DNA from: Prevotella sp. oral taxon 376
GTDB taxonomy: Bacteria > Bacteroidota > Bacteroidia > Bacteroidales > Bacteroidaceae
Reading direction: 5' to 3'
DNA: 64,000 bases
NCBI RefSeq assembly: GCF_003043945.1
Contig: NZ_PYXG01000002.1
Location: forward strand, 186,001-250,000
Made by a program: the position numbers and the translations under genes. The notes under the pieces were generated by a model. The model did not search any database, was not told the DNA's origin, and worked only from the letters and a program-made list of their open reading frames with translations. Below are positions 45,071 to 54,145 of this stretch, piece by piece. Positions within the stretch are counted from its first letter, which is position 1, and every line of letters starts with the position of its first letter.

Positions 45071-46363
45071 TTATTCGTCGTTTTTCAAATTATTCATCCG
45101 CACGCGCATAGCATTCGCATGTGCTTCCAGGTGTTCGTTTTCTGCCATTACTACAACAGACCTTCCTATAGACCGTATTCCTTCTTTTGAAAGATGCTGG
45201 AAAGTTATCTTTCGACAGAAAGAATCGAGATTCACTCCACTATAAGCAATCGCATAGCCATGCGTAGGTAATGTGTGATTAGTGCCCGATGCATAATCTC
45301 CAGCGCTTTCACATGAATACTCACCAAGGAAAACAGAACCGGCGTTGATAACATGTTGGACCATTTCATCATAATTACTAACGGCAAGAATCAAGTGTTC
45401 GGGAGCATAGGCATTGCTTAGTGCTATGGCTTCCCGCCAATCATGTACGAGAATAAACTTACTGTTTCCTAACGATTTCTCGACGGTCTCTTTCCTCGGA
45501 AGTGCATTTAATTGTCTGCCCACTTCCTCTTCAACGGCCATGAGAGTTGCTTCAGAAGTTGTGATAAGAATTGCTTGGGAGTCGCTCCCATGCTCTGTCT
45601 GTGAGAGAAGATCTGCGGCTATATACATGGGATTGCTTTTCTCATCCGCAATGACACAGACCTCAGAAGGACCAGCTGGCATATCTATGGCAACTCCTTG
45701 AGTTTGGACTTGTAACTTTGCTGCCATAACATATTGGTTCCCAGGGCCAAATAACTTATATACTTGAGGAATACTTTCTGTTCCATAAGCCATCGCCCCA
45801 ATAGCTTGGATGCCCCCAACTTTATAGATTTCGTCAACACCAGCCACCTTTGCGGCTACCAGAATTGCAGGATTAATTTTTCTTTCTCGGTCTGGAGGAG
45901 TGCATAGAATAACTTTTTTGCATCCCGCTATTCTGGCAGGGATAGCCAGCATGAGTACAGTAGAGAACAGAGGAGCGGTACCGCCGGGAATATAAAGCCC
46001 AACCCTATCAATAGGAATACTCTTCTGCCAGCATACGACTCCTCGAGCTGTTTCTATTTTTTCTCCATTAAACACTTGTTTCTCATGAAAGCGCAGTATG
46101 TTATCAGAAGCCTGTTGTATGGCACCCTTTAAGTCGGAAGAAACTAAAGAATCCGCCTCTTGGAATTCTTCTGCCGACACTCTCAATGATTTCAATTCCA
46201 CATGGTCGAATGTTCGACTGTATTTCCTCACCGCTGTATCTCCATGCAACTTTACATCCAATAGAATCTTGCTAACCGTTTCATTAAGTTTTGAGAAATC
46301 TAAATGAGAACGCTCAACTATTTCTGTCCACTCCTCCTCAGTCGGGTAGATATATTTCTTCAT
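45071..46363 (-). CDS. hisD: Histidinol dehydrogenase
   Basis: Zinc enzyme oxidising histidinol to histidine in two steps, 430 residues. Family motifs are visible: YIPGGTAPLFSTVLMLAIPA, DMPAGPSEVCVIADE, DLLSQTEHGSDSQ and the zinc-site and C-terminal segment SAGDYASGTNHTLPTHGYA. It starts 7 bp after the hisG stop. Confidence 0.96.
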   Translation of the reverse strand: MKKYIYPTEEEWTEIVERSHLDFSKLNETVSKILLDVKLHGDTAVRKYSRTFDHVELKSLRVSAEEFQEADSLVSSDLKGAIQQASDNILRFHEKQVFNGEKIETARGVVCWQKSIPIDRVGLYIPGGTAPLFSTVLMLAIPARIAGCKKVILCTPPDRERKINPAILVAAKVAGVDEIYKVGGIQAIGAMAYGTESIPQVYKLFGPGNQYVMAAKLQVQTQGVAIDMPAGPSEVCVIADEKSNPMYIAADLLSQTEHGSDSQAILITTSEATLMAVEEEVGRQLNALPRKETVEKSLGNSKFILVHDWREAIALSNAYAPEHLILAVSNYDEMVQHVINAGSVFLGEYSCESAGDYASGTNHTLPTHGYAIAYSGVNLDSFCRKITFQHLSKEGIRSIGRSVVVMAENEHLEAHANAMRVRMNNLKNDE

Positions 46364-46370
46364 ACAAATT

Positions 46371-47222
46371 TTATAATATCATTTTTTCAATAGGGGAGAC
46401 AAGGATTCCCTGCGCTCCCAACTCTTTAAGTTTCCCGATGATTTCCCAGAATCTCTTTTCATGTAACACGGTATGAATCGAACACCAGTCTGTATCAGCC
46501 AATGGAATAATTGTAGGACTCTTAATACCAGGAAGCACTTCTGTAATTTCCTTTACTTTATCCTTAGGAGCATTCATCATGACATATTTCTTGCCCATAG
46601 CAGAGCGAACAGCCGCAAAACGGAACAACATATCCTTGAGAATCGCCTTTTTATCGACTCCCATCTGCTTGTTACCAATGAGAAGCGCTTCGCTGTTCAT
46701 GATAACTTTAACTTCTTTCAAATTGTTATGCACCAATGTAGAGCCAGAGGATACGATATCAAAAATTGCATCGGCCAACCCAATTCCCGGACTAATCTCA
46801 ACACTTCCTGTAATTACATGTATATCTGCATTAACCCCTTTGCTTTTCAAAAAGTCCCTTAAGATGGTAGGGTAGGAGGTTGCAATCTTCTTTCCCTTGA
46901 AATACTCAATACCACTATACTCCTCTGTTTTTGGAATAGCCAGGCTCAAACGACATTTGGAAAACCCTAATCTTTCTATGATTTCTGCATCCTCCTGTTG
47001 CTCACAGAACTCATTCTCGCCGACAACTCCAATATCCGCGACACCATTTGCAACGCTTTGGGGAATGTCATCATCACGAAGGAAAAGAACCTCAAGAGGG
47101 AAATTGCTACTTTTGACAAGCAATGTACGCTTACTTGGAGTTATCCTGATATCTGATTCCGAGAGTAAATTCATCGTGTCATCAAAAAGACGACCCTTAG
47201 ACTGTACTGCAATTCTCAACAT
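46371..47222 (-). CDS. hisG: ATP phosphoribosyltransferase, long form
   Basis: First enzyme of histidine synthesis, joining ATP and PRPP. Start ATG 47222 (MLRIAVQSKGRLFDDT) gives 283 residues; the longer frame has no resemblance upstream. Catalytic bilobal domain with DIGVVGENEF and the PRPP-site region IFDIVSSGSTLVHNNL. The C-terminal ACT-like domain (GIKSPTIIPLADTDWCSIHTV to GAQGILVSPIEKMI) marks the feedback-inhibited long form that needs no HisZ. Confidence 0.95.
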   Translation of the reverse strand: MLRIAVQSKGRLFDDTMNLLSESDIRITPSKRTLLVKSSNFPLEVLFLRDDDIPQSVANGVADIGVVGENEFCEQQEDAEIIERLGFSKCRLSLAIPKTEEYSGIEYFKGKKIATSYPTILRDFLKSKGVNADIHVITGSVEISPGIGLADAIFDIVSSGSTLVHNNLKEVKVIMNSEALLIGNKQMGVDKKAILKDMLFRFAAVRSAMGKKYVMMNAPKDKVKEITEVLPGIKSPTIIPLADTDWCSIHTVLHEKRFWEIIGKLKELGAQGILVSPIEKMIL

Positions 47223-47304
47223 TTTCAATGTAAAACTTTCTAAGTCCAATAACTTAATTAATCTCAATTTCACAGGCAAATTTACTATTTTCTGCCCGAT
47301 TTAG

Positions 47305-47324
47305 CAAATATTGTTGTACTTTTG
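47305..47324. promoter_or_regulatory. Divergent promoter region hisG / lytic transglycosylase
   Basis: Plus strand TACTTTTG (47317-47324) matches TAnnTTTG and ends 8 bp before ATG 47333. Minus strand AATATTTG (47305-47312) is a 7-of-8 match for a hisG -7 element. No his leader peptide with His codons is seen. Confidence 0.45.
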
Positions 47325-47332
47325 TGCCAATC

Positions 47333-48520
47333 ATGTACAGAATTGGATTTGTATTCACTCTCATTACAAGTTTCTGCTGCTGCGTCGGATGCAAAGAAAA
47401 GAAGCCTGAACTGTTGACTCCATGGGGCACTCCAATGGAGCAAAGTATAGATTCCATTTCTGTCGATATGAGCCTAAGCGACATCGTCAATAATGGAGAA
47501 CTTATCATGCTAACCCTTACGGGGCCGGAGAATTATTATGACTACCATGGACATGGCATGGGTACACAATATCTGCTGTGCGAGAAGTTCACACAAACGA
47601 TAGGGGTTGCACTAAGAGTTGAAGTCTGTAGAGACACGACCGAAATGATACAACGACTCGAACGAGGAGAAGGAGATATTATAGCATGCGCATTGCCTAT
47701 GTACAAAAGGAGCGGGCTTCTTTATGCTGGTGTAACAGATCGCACAAAAGGCACTTCATGGGCCGTAGAAAGAAAGAATAAAGAGTTGGCAGATACCCTG
47801 AATAAATGGTTTAAGCCTGGAATGCTGGCAGAAGTTAAAAAACAAGAAAGTTGGATGCTGTCAACCGCAAGCATCACAAGGCATGTATATTCTCCAATGC
47901 TCGATAGAGGCAAAGGGGTTATCTCAAATTACGACCACCTTTTCCAAAAATATGCTCCGATTGCCCGCTGGGATTGGCGTTTATTAGCCGCTCAATGCTA
48001 TCAGGAAAGCACATTTGACCCCAAAGCCCATTCATGGGCGGGTGCTTGCGGACTCATGCAAATCATGCCTTCTACGGCCGAGATGCTTGGGTTATCTCAC
48101 GACCAATTGTATGAACCCGAGCCAAACATAGCTGCCGCGGCACGATACATTAGTCAAATCAACGCGAAATTTCAAGATGTTCCAAACAGGATGGAACGAA
48201 TTTCCTTCGTACTTGCAAGTTATAATGGCGGTTACAGCCATGTTCGTGACGCAATGGCATTAGCGAAGAAATATGGAAAAGATCAGTATAGATGGGTCGA
48301 TGTGGGTGGATTTATATTGAGATTGAGTGATTCCAAATTCTATAACGACCCTGTGGTTAAGTATGGTTACATGCGAGGTTCTGAAACTTATGATTATGTG
48401 CAGCGGATTCAGGCGAGATGGAATGAATATCGCGGGATTTCCAGCGGCGCGGGGTTTCATGTCTCGCCGGGAGTGGTAACCCCACAACGAGCTACCAAGA
48501 AATATAAATACCATGTTTAA
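47333..48520 (+). CDS. MltF-like membrane-bound lytic murein transglycosylase
   Basis: Lipoprotein of 395 residues, lipobox CVGC with Cys20, after ATG 47333. Residues about 45-180 resemble the periplasmic-binding domain of MltF (TGPENYYDYHGHGMGTQYLLC, ERGEGDIIACALP). The C-terminal SLT domain has catalytic Glu225 in CYQESTFDP, then GACGLMQIMPSTAEMLG and YNGGYSHVRDAM. It cuts peptidoglycan to 1,6-anhydro products. Anchored probably in the outer membrane. Confidence 0.92.
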   Translation: MYRIGFVFTLITSFCCCVGCKEKKPELLTPWGTPMEQSIDSISVDMSLSDIVNNGELIMLTLTGPENYYDYHGHGMGTQYLLCEKFTQTIGVALRVEVCRDTTEMIQRLERGEGDIIACALPMYKRSGLLYAGVTDRTKGTSWAVERKNKELADTLNKWFKPGMLAEVKKQESWMLSTASITRHVYSPMLDRGKGVISNYDHLFQKYAPIARWDWRLLAAQCYQESTFDPKAHSWAGACGLMQIMPSTAEMLGLSHDQLYEPEPNIAAAARYISQINAKFQDVPNRMERISFVLASYNGGYSHVRDAMALAKKYGKDQYRWVDVGGFILRLSDSKFYNDPVVKYGYMRGSETYDYVQRIQARWNEYRGISSGAGFHVSPGVVTPQRATKKYKYHV

Positions 48521-48772
48521 ATGCCTTCCGGATTGTTTGCCCTGGGTAGGGCGGACATCTTTAATCGATTTTATTTATTTATCATAATGCCGATTATGTT
48601 GAAAACATCTATTGCAATCTGAGCAGAGGCTGTTGGCAATCTTGCTAGAAGAGGCATCAATTGTTTAACATCAAGAAATGTGATTGTTTTTAAGAATTTA
48701 GCATTACTTTATTTGAGTTATCCAAAAATGCGACTTAAATTTGCAGTTGCCAATTTTAAAAGAAAGCTAAAT

Positions 48773-48955
48773 ATGGATAGATTACCAAATGATTTGCCGA
48801 TGCTGGTATCGGCTATCAATTTCTTGTTGAGAGACAAGGAATTTGATAACTTGGACCAGATTTGCTTTGCCTTTAGCCAAGACAGAATGGAATTAGAGCA
48901 AAGACTGGCTAAGGCTGGATATCATTACGATGCACAGGACAAACGCTTCTGGTAA
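48773..48955 (+). CDS. DUF4250 small protein
   Basis: A 60-residue cytoplasmic protein, MDRLPNDLPMLVSAINFLLRDK..., matching DUF4250: LPxDPxMLxSxxNxxLRD at the start, then a helix and GYHYDAQDKRFW at the end. ATG 48773 is chosen; the 31 residues upstream in the open frame are not family-like. A terminator follows. Confidence 0.8.
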   Translation: MDRLPNDLPMLVSAINFLLRDKEFDNLDQICFAFSQDRMELEQRLAKAGYHYDAQDKRFW

Positions 48956-48981
48956 ACCGGAACGATCTTAAATTATGATAA

Positions 48982-49018
48982 ATAGGAGGCATGTCGAGTG
49001 ATATGCCTCCTATTATTT
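48982..49018 (+). terminator. Terminator after DUF4250 gene
   Basis: AATAGGAGGCAT (48982-48993) pairs with ATGCCTCCTATT, a perfect 12-bp stem with an 8- to 9-nt loop, followed by ATTTAT. Confidence 0.8.
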
Positions 49019-49065
49019 ATACGGGGAAACAATTTTTGCCCCAAAGCAAGTAACTGACTGATGGA

Positions 49066-49126
49066 CAAGTTCGGCGAAATTGTGAGACAAAATCGCCGAT
49101 TTTGTCCGACGAATTCGGCGATTTTG
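49066..49126. repeat. 22-bp-pitch palindrome array, three units (locus C)
   Basis: Units CAAGTTCGGCGAAATTG (49066), CAAAATCGCCGATTTTG (49088; a perfect 8-1-8 palindrome) and CGAATTCGGCGATTTTG (49110); centres 49074, 49096 and 49118. Spacers TGAGA and TCCGA. Lies between the convergent DUF4250 and AAA-CYTH genes. Confidence 0.85.
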
Positions 49127-49195
49127 TCATGCTGCAAGCGGCAAACAACAATTCCCCTTATTATTTCCTTGATGAAAAAATGGTGCCGATTCTGT

Positions 49196-50299
49196 CTATT
49201 GGTTTCTTAATGCTAAATTATAATTGTAGTATTCCTTACGCCCGGTTATATCTTCAACGACCTTTATAAACGGCGGGAAGTTTACCATTTCATCAGACGC
49301 AACTCCTTTTGTCTCAAGTATTTGCATTCCATTGTTAAAGCGATGGTATGAATCAAGTTCAAAATATTGTCCTTTCCAGATAAAGCTTTGGCGAGTCTTT
49401 TCTATAGTCTGGCGATAAGGATCGGCCTGTTGAAGCAACGAATCGTAAAGGTTATTGCTTACCTGACGCTCCACTTCCACCTGCTCATTATTAGGAAGGC
49501 GCTTAATAGTTGTATGCACATTCACGCGTTTACCCTCCCAGATGCGTTTACGCAAGCGCACTTCCGCGCCCGGTTCTGCCGTGAGATAGGTCTGAATTAT
49601 CTCACTCTTGACAGAATCGGGTATTTCGCCGATAACCTCTACCCTATACTTTCGTTCCTCCGTAATGGGCTGCGGCAGACCGAGAACCGATGATATTTCC
49701 TTGAGCACACGGTTTATTTTGTTCTCGAAATTCTCATGATTATTGATGACACGAAGATGGGAGTGCCCGGCCCAAGCCTCCATGACGCGCTTGTCCAAAT
49801 GCCTGGCCACGGCGAGTCCCTCGTCGTCAGCCCTTTCCAGGCGTTGCGCATTCGTCGCCGTCGTATAGAATTTTTCTGCACCGTCCGCAGCACTCACCAT
49901 GTGGATTACGGCATCATATCGCCAATCTCGTAATTCCATGGTCGAAGTCCCGACTTCTGAAGTAATCTTGTTCCATGTAGTTTGGTCCATATATGCAGAG
50001 ATATCCAGAGCCCCCCGATCACATATGATAATAGAGGGTTGAGTGCATTGCTCTGCCATTCGCGTGAATTTATCCTCAAGAGCCAGCTGAATTTCCAAGG
50101 TAGATTTCTCTCCTTCATAGAAAAAGGCCTTGTTGTCGGTCAGGTAGTCCATACCAGCCTGCGTGAACAGCGTAGGCACCTCTGGAATGGTGAACACCTT
50201 GAAGCCCAAGGAAGAGAAATGTTCTATCACCTTCACCAAAGCCGTTGTCTTACCTGCGCATGGCCCGCCGGTAAGCACGATTTTCTTTATACTTTTCAT
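49196..50299 (-). CDS. AAA ATPase fused to a CYTH-like domain
   Basis: A 367-residue cytoplasmic protein with two domains. Residues 1-200: kinase-like P-loop GGPCAGKTT (11-19) and CDRGALD (about 94-100), an AAA_28-type NTPase. Residues 215-360: CYTH/triphosphate-tunnel fold with alternating charged residues in strands (ERKYRVEV, AEVRLRKRIWEGKRVNVHTTIKR, QSFIWKGQYFELDSYH). CYTH proteins bind triphosphates or thiamine triphosphate. The same fusion is known in bacteria and eukaryotes without a clear function. It starts 2 bp after the DUF4301 gene. Confidence 0.8.
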   Translation of the reverse strand: MKSIKKIVLTGGPCAGKTTALVKVIEHFSSLGFKVFTIPEVPTLFTQAGMDYLTDNKAFFYEGEKSTLEIQLALEDKFTRMAEQCTQPSIIICDRGALDISAYMDQTTWNKITSEVGTSTMELRDWRYDAVIHMVSAADGAEKFYTTATNAQRLERADDEGLAVARHLDKRVMEAWAGHSHLRVINNHENFENKINRVLKEISSVLGLPQPITEERKYRVEVIGEIPDSVKSEIIQTYLTAEPGAEVRLRKRIWEGKRVNVHTTIKRLPNNEQVEVERQVSNNLYDSLLQQADPYRQTIEKTRQSFIWKGQYFELDSYHRFNNGMQILETKGVASDEMVNFPPFIKVVEDITGRKEYYNYNLALRNQ

Positions 50300-50301
50300 T
50301 C

Positions 50302-51819
50302 CTATTGATGCTCTTCCCTCAACAGATCGTTAACGGTCTTTACAGGATTGAATGTAATCAACGGAACCTCTATGAATAGGGTGTTCCAATCGCTCATCGC
50401 CCCATTCCACAATCCTGGCAATTCCAGGGCCAGGAGTTCTTTGCCATTTTTGCTTTTGCTGCTGACGAAGCCTGTCATAGGATCTACATACTTGGGCAGG
50501 TCAAACTTCCTCCCCTTATAATTCTTTGTTGCGCAAACAATATCTACAGGGTTAAAGTGCGTCCCTTCAGTGAACATACGCATATAATCCGGATTGTTCT
50601 TGTCAATCTGCGAACTCTCCAATATTTGCAATGATACCGAACCGTCTGCGTTCTTGACAAGGAACGGGCCACCGCCGGCTTCGCCTTGATTCTTTACGAC
50701 ACCGCAAACGCGCATCGGGCGGTTCAATTTGTCATGCAAATAATTTACAAGTTCTGCGTCCTCCATATCCTTGATGTCCGGGCGACGGCAACACAAATCT
50801 CGTTGGACGAAACGAATGATCTCTTCTATCTGTTCATGGTTGTATTCACCGCTGTCCAATAATTCGAGATAGCCAAAGGCTTTCTGCTGTAATGTTACAA
50901 GAATTCCGGCAAGGATATTCTTATATAATGTAGTGTCTCCCTTTAGTCTGTCAGGCACCACATTGTCTATATTCTTGATAAATACGACATCTCCGTCAAG
51001 GTCATTAAGGTTCTCGAGTAAAGCCCCATGGCCTCCGGGACGGAAAAGCAATGTGCTATCCTCGTTACGGAACGGGCTTCCGTCAGGATTTGCGGCAATC
51101 GTGTCAGTGCTTGGTTTCTGCTCCGAGAAACTGATATTATAGGTTATGCCGAACCGCTCTTCATATTTTGCTTTCTTTTCTGCCACCTTTTGCTCAAAGA
51201 GTTCAAGATGGTCATGGCTTACAGTAAAGTGAACATCGGCCTTACCATTACTGTTTGCATATAGCGCAGCTTCCACCAAATGCTCTTCCATTGGAGTGCG
51301 AGGCCCATCCGAGTAATGATGGAATAGCAGAAGTCCCTTGGGAAGATTGCCATAATTCAACCCTTTGGCCTCAAGCAGATTAGCGACAACAGCTTTGTAA
51401 TTACCTGTCTCAATAAGCTCCTTGATTCCTTTTCCCTCATTCTCTTCGCATTTATCGCACAGATCCTTGGCAAAGGCAAAGCATTCTATATGCGCAAAGA
51501 ATTGCTTCTCAAAGTCCGTGGTAGGAACCTCATAGTCTGCTGCCAGGAAGGCGAACAGATCTTTGAACATGCGACTGGCCGCGCCAGACGCTGGAACAAA
51601 CTTAACTATCTGGTGGTCCTGAGCCTTATATTCATTCCAATTATCTATATAATGCTCACAATCTTCCTGATCTGGCTGGAAGATTCCATTCCCTACGGAG
51701 GCCGCAGCTTCAAGAACTAAGAACGGAAAGCCTTCCCTGATCTGTTGTAATTGATGCTCCACCTGCCCGACACTATTGCCTCGAGTCTCAATTTGCTTAA
51801 TATCGTTATTCGTAAACAT
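50302..51819 (-). CDS. DUF4301 family protein
   Basis: A 505-residue cytoplasmic protein of the Bacteroidota DUF4301 family. The segment VKFVPASGAASRMFKDLF (about 73-90) and the later LLFRPGGHGALLENLNDLDGDVVFIKNIDNV (about 257-287) look like a nucleotide-sugar or sugar-phosphate binding fold (UDPGP/nucleotidyltransferase-like), but I cannot assign a reaction. It is first in a two-gene unit with AAA-CYTH; -7 element TATATTTG at 51861-51868 on the minus strand. Confidence 0.8.
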   Translation of the reverse strand: MFTNNDIKQIETRGNSVGQVEHQLQQIREGFPFLVLEAAASVGNGIFQPDQEDCEHYIDNWNEYKAQDHQIVKFVPASGAASRMFKDLFAFLAADYEVPTTDFEKQFFAHIECFAFAKDLCDKCEENEGKGIKELIETGNYKAVVANLLEAKGLNYGNLPKGLLLFHHYSDGPRTPMEEHLVEAALYANSNGKADVHFTVSHDHLELFEQKVAEKKAKYEERFGITYNISFSEQKPSTDTIAANPDGSPFRNEDSTLLFRPGGHGALLENLNDLDGDVVFIKNIDNVVPDRLKGDTTLYKNILAGILVTLQQKAFGYLELLDSGEYNHEQIEEIIRFVQRDLCCRRPDIKDMEDAELVNYLHDKLNRPMRVCGVVKNQGEAGGGPFLVKNADGSVSLQILESSQIDKNNPDYMRMFTEGTHFNPVDIVCATKNYKGRKFDLPKYVDPMTGFVSSKSKNGKELLALELPGLWNGAMSDWNTLFIEVPLITFNPVKTVNDLLREEHQ

Positions 51820-51860
51820 AATTATTTAGGTTTTATTTATTTTCCGTAATATATCACCCA

Positions 51861-51868
51861 CAAATATA
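51861..51868 (-). promoter_or_regulatory. -7 promoter element for DUF4301 unit
   Basis: TATATTTG on the minus strand, about 42 bp upstream of ATG 51819. Confidence 0.5.
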
Positions 51869-51910
51869 GTTACTTTTTCTGAAAAAAGGAAATCTTTCCA
51901 TCATTTTTTG

Positions 51911-51918
51911 TACCTTTG
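51911..51918 (+). promoter_or_regulatory. -7 promoter element for RSH gene
   Basis: TACCTTTG, only 16 bp upstream of ATG 51935; predicts a leader of about 10 nt. Confidence 0.5.
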
Positions 51919-51934
51919 CAACATCAATGCATAT

Positions 51935-54145
51935 ATGAGCGAGATATTTGAATTCACCCTTGCTGAAAGGCAACAGGCCATAGCAATCCTCAAGTGTCTT
52001 AAACAGTCTATTGGAGGCACTCTGAAGATGGATGATGAGCAAAAAATAGAAAAATTGCTCACTGCTGCCATCAGGCAGAATCAAATCCAAAGGGACATTT
52101 TCGGACTGAATCCTATACTCACTGCGCTACAGACCGCCGAGCTTGCCGTGAACGACATCGGATTGAAAAGGGACGGAGTGGTCTCTATCCTACTCTATTG
52201 CACAGTCATCAATGGCTTCACCACGATTGAGAAAACAAAACAAGACTTTGGTGAAAGTGTTGCACATATCATCCATGGGCTTACACGCCTTCATGAACTA
52301 TATAAGAAAAATCCCGCCATTGAAAGCGAGAACTTCCGCAATCTTCTCCTCTCTTTTGCTGAAGATATGCGCGTCATCCTAATCATGATCGCCGATCGTG
52401 TCAACTTGATGCGCCAGATTCGTGATACGGAAAAACTTGAAGCAAAAAAACAAGTAAGCGAAGAGGCGAGCTATCTCTATGCCCCACTTGCTCATAAACT
52501 TGGCCTTTATCAACTGAAGTCAGAGCTCGAAGATCTATCCTTGAAATACTTGGAGCATGATGCCTATTACATGATAAGGGAAAAGCTCAACGCAACCAAA
52601 AGAAGCCGTGATGCCTACATAGAGAGATTTATCAAGCCCATCAGTAAGAAACTTCAGGTTGCAGGCTTGAAATTCCATATGAAAGGCCGGACAAAGAGCA
52701 TACATTCCATATGGCAGAAAATGAAGAAGCAACATTGTGGCTTTGAGGGTATATACGACCTCTTTGCTATTCGCATCATCATCGACAGCCCATTGGAAAA
52801 AGAGAAGATGCAGTGCTGGCAAGCCTACTCCATCATTACCGATATGTATCAGCCCAACCCTAAGCGGCTTAGAGACTGGCTCAGCGTGCCAAAATCTAAC
52901 GGCTATGAAAGTCTGCACATCACGGTGCTGGGACCGGAAAGCAAATGGGTGGAAGTGCAAATACGCACAGAACGGATGGACGAAATAGCAGAACATGGCC
53001 TGGCGGCTCATTGGAGATATAAAGGCGTCAAGAGCGAAGGCTCCATAGACGACTGGCTGGCAAGCATCCGGTCCGCCCTCGAGGCAGGAGACAACCTGCA
53101 GGTGATGGACCAATTTAAAATGGATTTATATGAAGACGAAGTCTATGTGTTTACCCCAAAGGGCGATTTGTTCAAATTCCCCAAGGGCGCAACGGTGCTG
53201 GATTTTGCCTACCATATCCATACAAAAGTAGGAAGTACATGTGTTGGAGGAAAAATAAATGGCAAGAATGCATCCATCCGTGATATTCTCCATTCAGGTG
53301 ATACGGTCGAGATTCTGACGCAAAGCAACCAAAAGCCGAATGCCAACTGGCTCAATATTGTCAAAACTTCCAAGGCAAAATCGAAGATTCGATTGTCTTT
53401 GAAAGAAACCCAGGCTAAAGAAGGACTACTTGCGAAGGAAATGCTGGAGCGCCGTTTCAAGAATAAGAAACTTGAAATGGAGGAAAGCGTGATGAATCAC
53501 ATGATCAAGAAGATAGGGTTCAAGGAAATGTCAGAATTCTACAAGCAAATTGCAGAAGGAAAGCTTGACCCTAACCAGATTGTCGAGAAATATATTGAGA
53601 CAAAGGAACACGATCAGAATTCGAACTCCACGAAAGCCTCTTTGTCAGCGGAGAATTTCAGCTTTGAAGGCCATGAGGGAGATAGCAGCAAAGGAGAAGA
53701 CGATGTATTGATTATTGATCGCAATTTGAAAGGGATTGATTATTCTCTTGCTAAATGTTGTCATCCCATCTTTGGAGACCCCGTATTCGGATTTGTTACC
53801 ATCAGTGGAGGCATAAAAATCCATAGGATAGATTGCCCTAACGCGCCGGAACTGCGCAAGCGCTTCGGCTATCGTATCGTAAAGGCTAAGTGGTCCGGCA
53901 AGGGAGCCTCGCTATATACGATTACGCTCAGAGTTGTTGGCAATGACGACATTGGAATTGTAAGCAACATTACAAACATTATCTCAAAAGAAGAAAAAAT
54001 CGTGATGCGCTCGATTAACATCGACTCCCATGATGGGTTGTTCAGCGGGAATCTGGTTGTCATGATTGATGATACTTCTCGCCTCGAGAATCTTATCAAG
54101 AAAATCAGAACTGTTAAGGGTGTGAAAATCGTCAACAGACTATAA
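51935..54145 (+). CDS. RelA/SpoT homologue with degenerate hydrolase site
   Basis: Long RSH enzyme (736 residues) making (p)ppGpp in the stringent response. Domain order: HD-like domain (1-200), synthetase (about 235-380) with RTKSIHSIWQKM, DLFAIRII, NGYESLH and AEHGLAAHWRYK, then TGS (VYVFTPKGDLFKFPKGATVLDFAYHIHTKVG), the CC domain (LAKCCHPIFGDPVFGF) and a C-terminal ACT domain. In the HD domain the usual LLHD is LLYC (86-89), so hydrolysis is probably lost and it acts as a RelA-like synthetase. The last 6 bp overlap the convergent TetR gene. Confidence 0.9.
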   Translation: MSEIFEFTLAERQQAIAILKCLKQSIGGTLKMDDEQKIEKLLTAAIRQNQIQRDIFGLNPILTALQTAELAVNDIGLKRDGVVSILLYCTVINGFTTIEKTKQDFGESVAHIIHGLTRLHELYKKNPAIESENFRNLLLSFAEDMRVILIMIADRVNLMRQIRDTEKLEAKKQVSEEASYLYAPLAHKLGLYQLKSELEDLSLKYLEHDAYYMIREKLNATKRSRDAYIERFIKPISKKLQVAGLKFHMKGRTKSIHSIWQKMKKQHCGFEGIYDLFAIRIIIDSPLEKEKMQCWQAYSIITDMYQPNPKRLRDWLSVPKSNGYESLHITVLGPESKWVEVQIRTERMDEIAEHGLAAHWRYKGVKSEGSIDDWLASIRSALEAGDNLQVMDQFKMDLYEDEVYVFTPKGDLFKFPKGATVLDFAYHIHTKVGSTCVGGKINGKNASIRDILHSGDTVEILTQSNQKPNANWLNIVKTSKAKSKIRLSLKETQAKEGLLAKEMLERRFKNKKLEMEESVMNHMIKKIGFKEMSEFYKQIAEGKLDPNQIVEKYIETKEHDQNSNSTKASLSAENFSFEGHEGDSSKGEDDVLIIDRNLKGIDYSLAKCCHPIFGDPVFGFVTISGGIKIHRIDCPNAPELRKRFGYRIVKAKWSGKGASLYTITLRVVGNDDIGIVSNITNIISKEEKIVMRSINIDSHDGLFSGNLVVMIDDTSRLENLIKKIRTVKGVKIVNRL

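Noticed and set aside
48593..48608. CATAATGCCGATTATG palindrome downstream of the transglycosylase gene
   Set aside because: Single, even-length, no neighbours at 22 bp; may be a minor hairpin.
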